DNA from: Anaeroglomus sp964630775
GTDB lineage: Bacteria > Planctomycetota > Phycisphaerae > Sedimentisphaerales > Anaerohalosphaeraceae
Direction of reading: 5' to 3'
DNA: 64,000 nt
Assembly (NCBI GenBank): GCA_964630775.1
Contig: CAZVYY010000022.1
Location: 7,767-71,766 of the forward strand
Shown here: positions 63,792-64,000 of the stretch, piece after piece
Position numbering within the stretch: position 1 is the first letter of the stretch
Layout of the letters: the number at the start of each line of letters is the position of its first letter
Translations under genes and position numbers: made by a program
The notes under the pieces: generated by a model
Database searches by the model: none
Seen by the model: the letters and a program-made list of their open reading frames with translations, nothing else
Told to the model about the DNA's origin: nothing

Positions 63792-64000
63792 GAACACTTT
63801 TTCGACGATTTTCAGCTTTTATATACCTTATGCTTAAAATACCCGGGTATGTGCCAATCGATACGGCGTAGCTCAGATTTGGGATTCCCATAGACAGGCT
63901 CCATTGTGGCATGTATTCTGAGCATCAGGAATCGAAATATATCTTTGGTCCATCCCCCTAAAACTGGGCCATTAACAAAGTTAGGATTTCTCTGTAACTG

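Overview
The window looks like a chromosomal segment of a planctomycete of the class Phycisphaerae (Sedimentisphaerales-like), a carbohydrate-degrading anaerobe type. The evidence is the density of pseudopilin-like proteins with an FTLIELLVVIAIIALLL start, secreted LamG and DNRLRE proteins ending in dockerin-like calcium loops, PEP-CTERM tails, an ECF sigma/FecR pair, GH172 (DUF2961) enzymes and LacI, ROK and XylR-like sugar regulators. No rRNA, phage, insertion sequence or CRISPR array is visible. One tRNA (Arg, CCT) is present.

Layout. 1-2 kb: a secreted dockerin-tailed protein. 2-7.3 kb (minus): a ribose-type sugar ABC transporter (binding lipoprotein, permease, double ATPase) behind a Tat-exported metallophosphoesterase and a small membrane protein, divergent from a LacI regulator at 7.6 kb. 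9-14 kb (plus): pseudopilin, a large LamG/dockerin-like protein and a PEP-CTERM protein. 14.3-23 kb (plus): a three-gene glycan operon of two GH172 enzymes and a 1,814-residue protein carrying GH43-like, ADP-ribosylglycohydrolase (ARH), GH5-like, FN3 and GH113-like modules; a convergent gene encodes a secreted stand-alone ARH protein. 25-26.5 kb: tRNA-Arg and a ROK regulator. 27-32.5 kb (plus): hexuronate catabolism (mannonate-type SDR, LarA-family epimerase, 6-phosphogluconate dehydrogenase, uronate isomerase), with the first two genes bracketed by a 90-bp inverted repeat. 32.5-44.5 kb: housekeeping genes lysA, ligA, ribD, a PQQ-propeller protein, dprA, accC, accB, a homocysteine methyltransferase/MTHFR fusion and queA. 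44.5-50.1 kb (minus): ECF sigma, FecR, LamG/dockerin-like protein, pseudopilin. 50.1-54.1 kb: a promoter-terminator unit that may be a small RNA or attenuator, followed by CotH, VTC and DUF4956 genes. 54.2-57.4 kb (minus): pectinolysis (GH28 and an acetylesterase-pectin methylesterase fusion). 57.5-62.3 kb (minus): pseudopilin plus three tandem DNRLRE paralogues. 62.6-63.8 kb: a XylR-like AraC regulator.

How it fits together. Extracellular enzymes release sugars and uronates from pectin and other plant or algal glycans. The ABC transporter imports a sugar, and the uronate genes feed central metabolism. The LarA homologue next to gnd suggests a route fructuronate to mannonate to gluconate to 6-phosphogluconate to ribulose-5-phosphate, rather than the usual mannonate dehydratase/KDG route. 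A repeated GCACAAA-type palindrome at three promoters may tie the transporter, pseudopilin and GH172 operons into one regulon. Three separate loci pair a pseudopilin with secreted lectin-like proteins, suggesting an extracellular surface structure. All functional names come from reading motifs; no database search was run.
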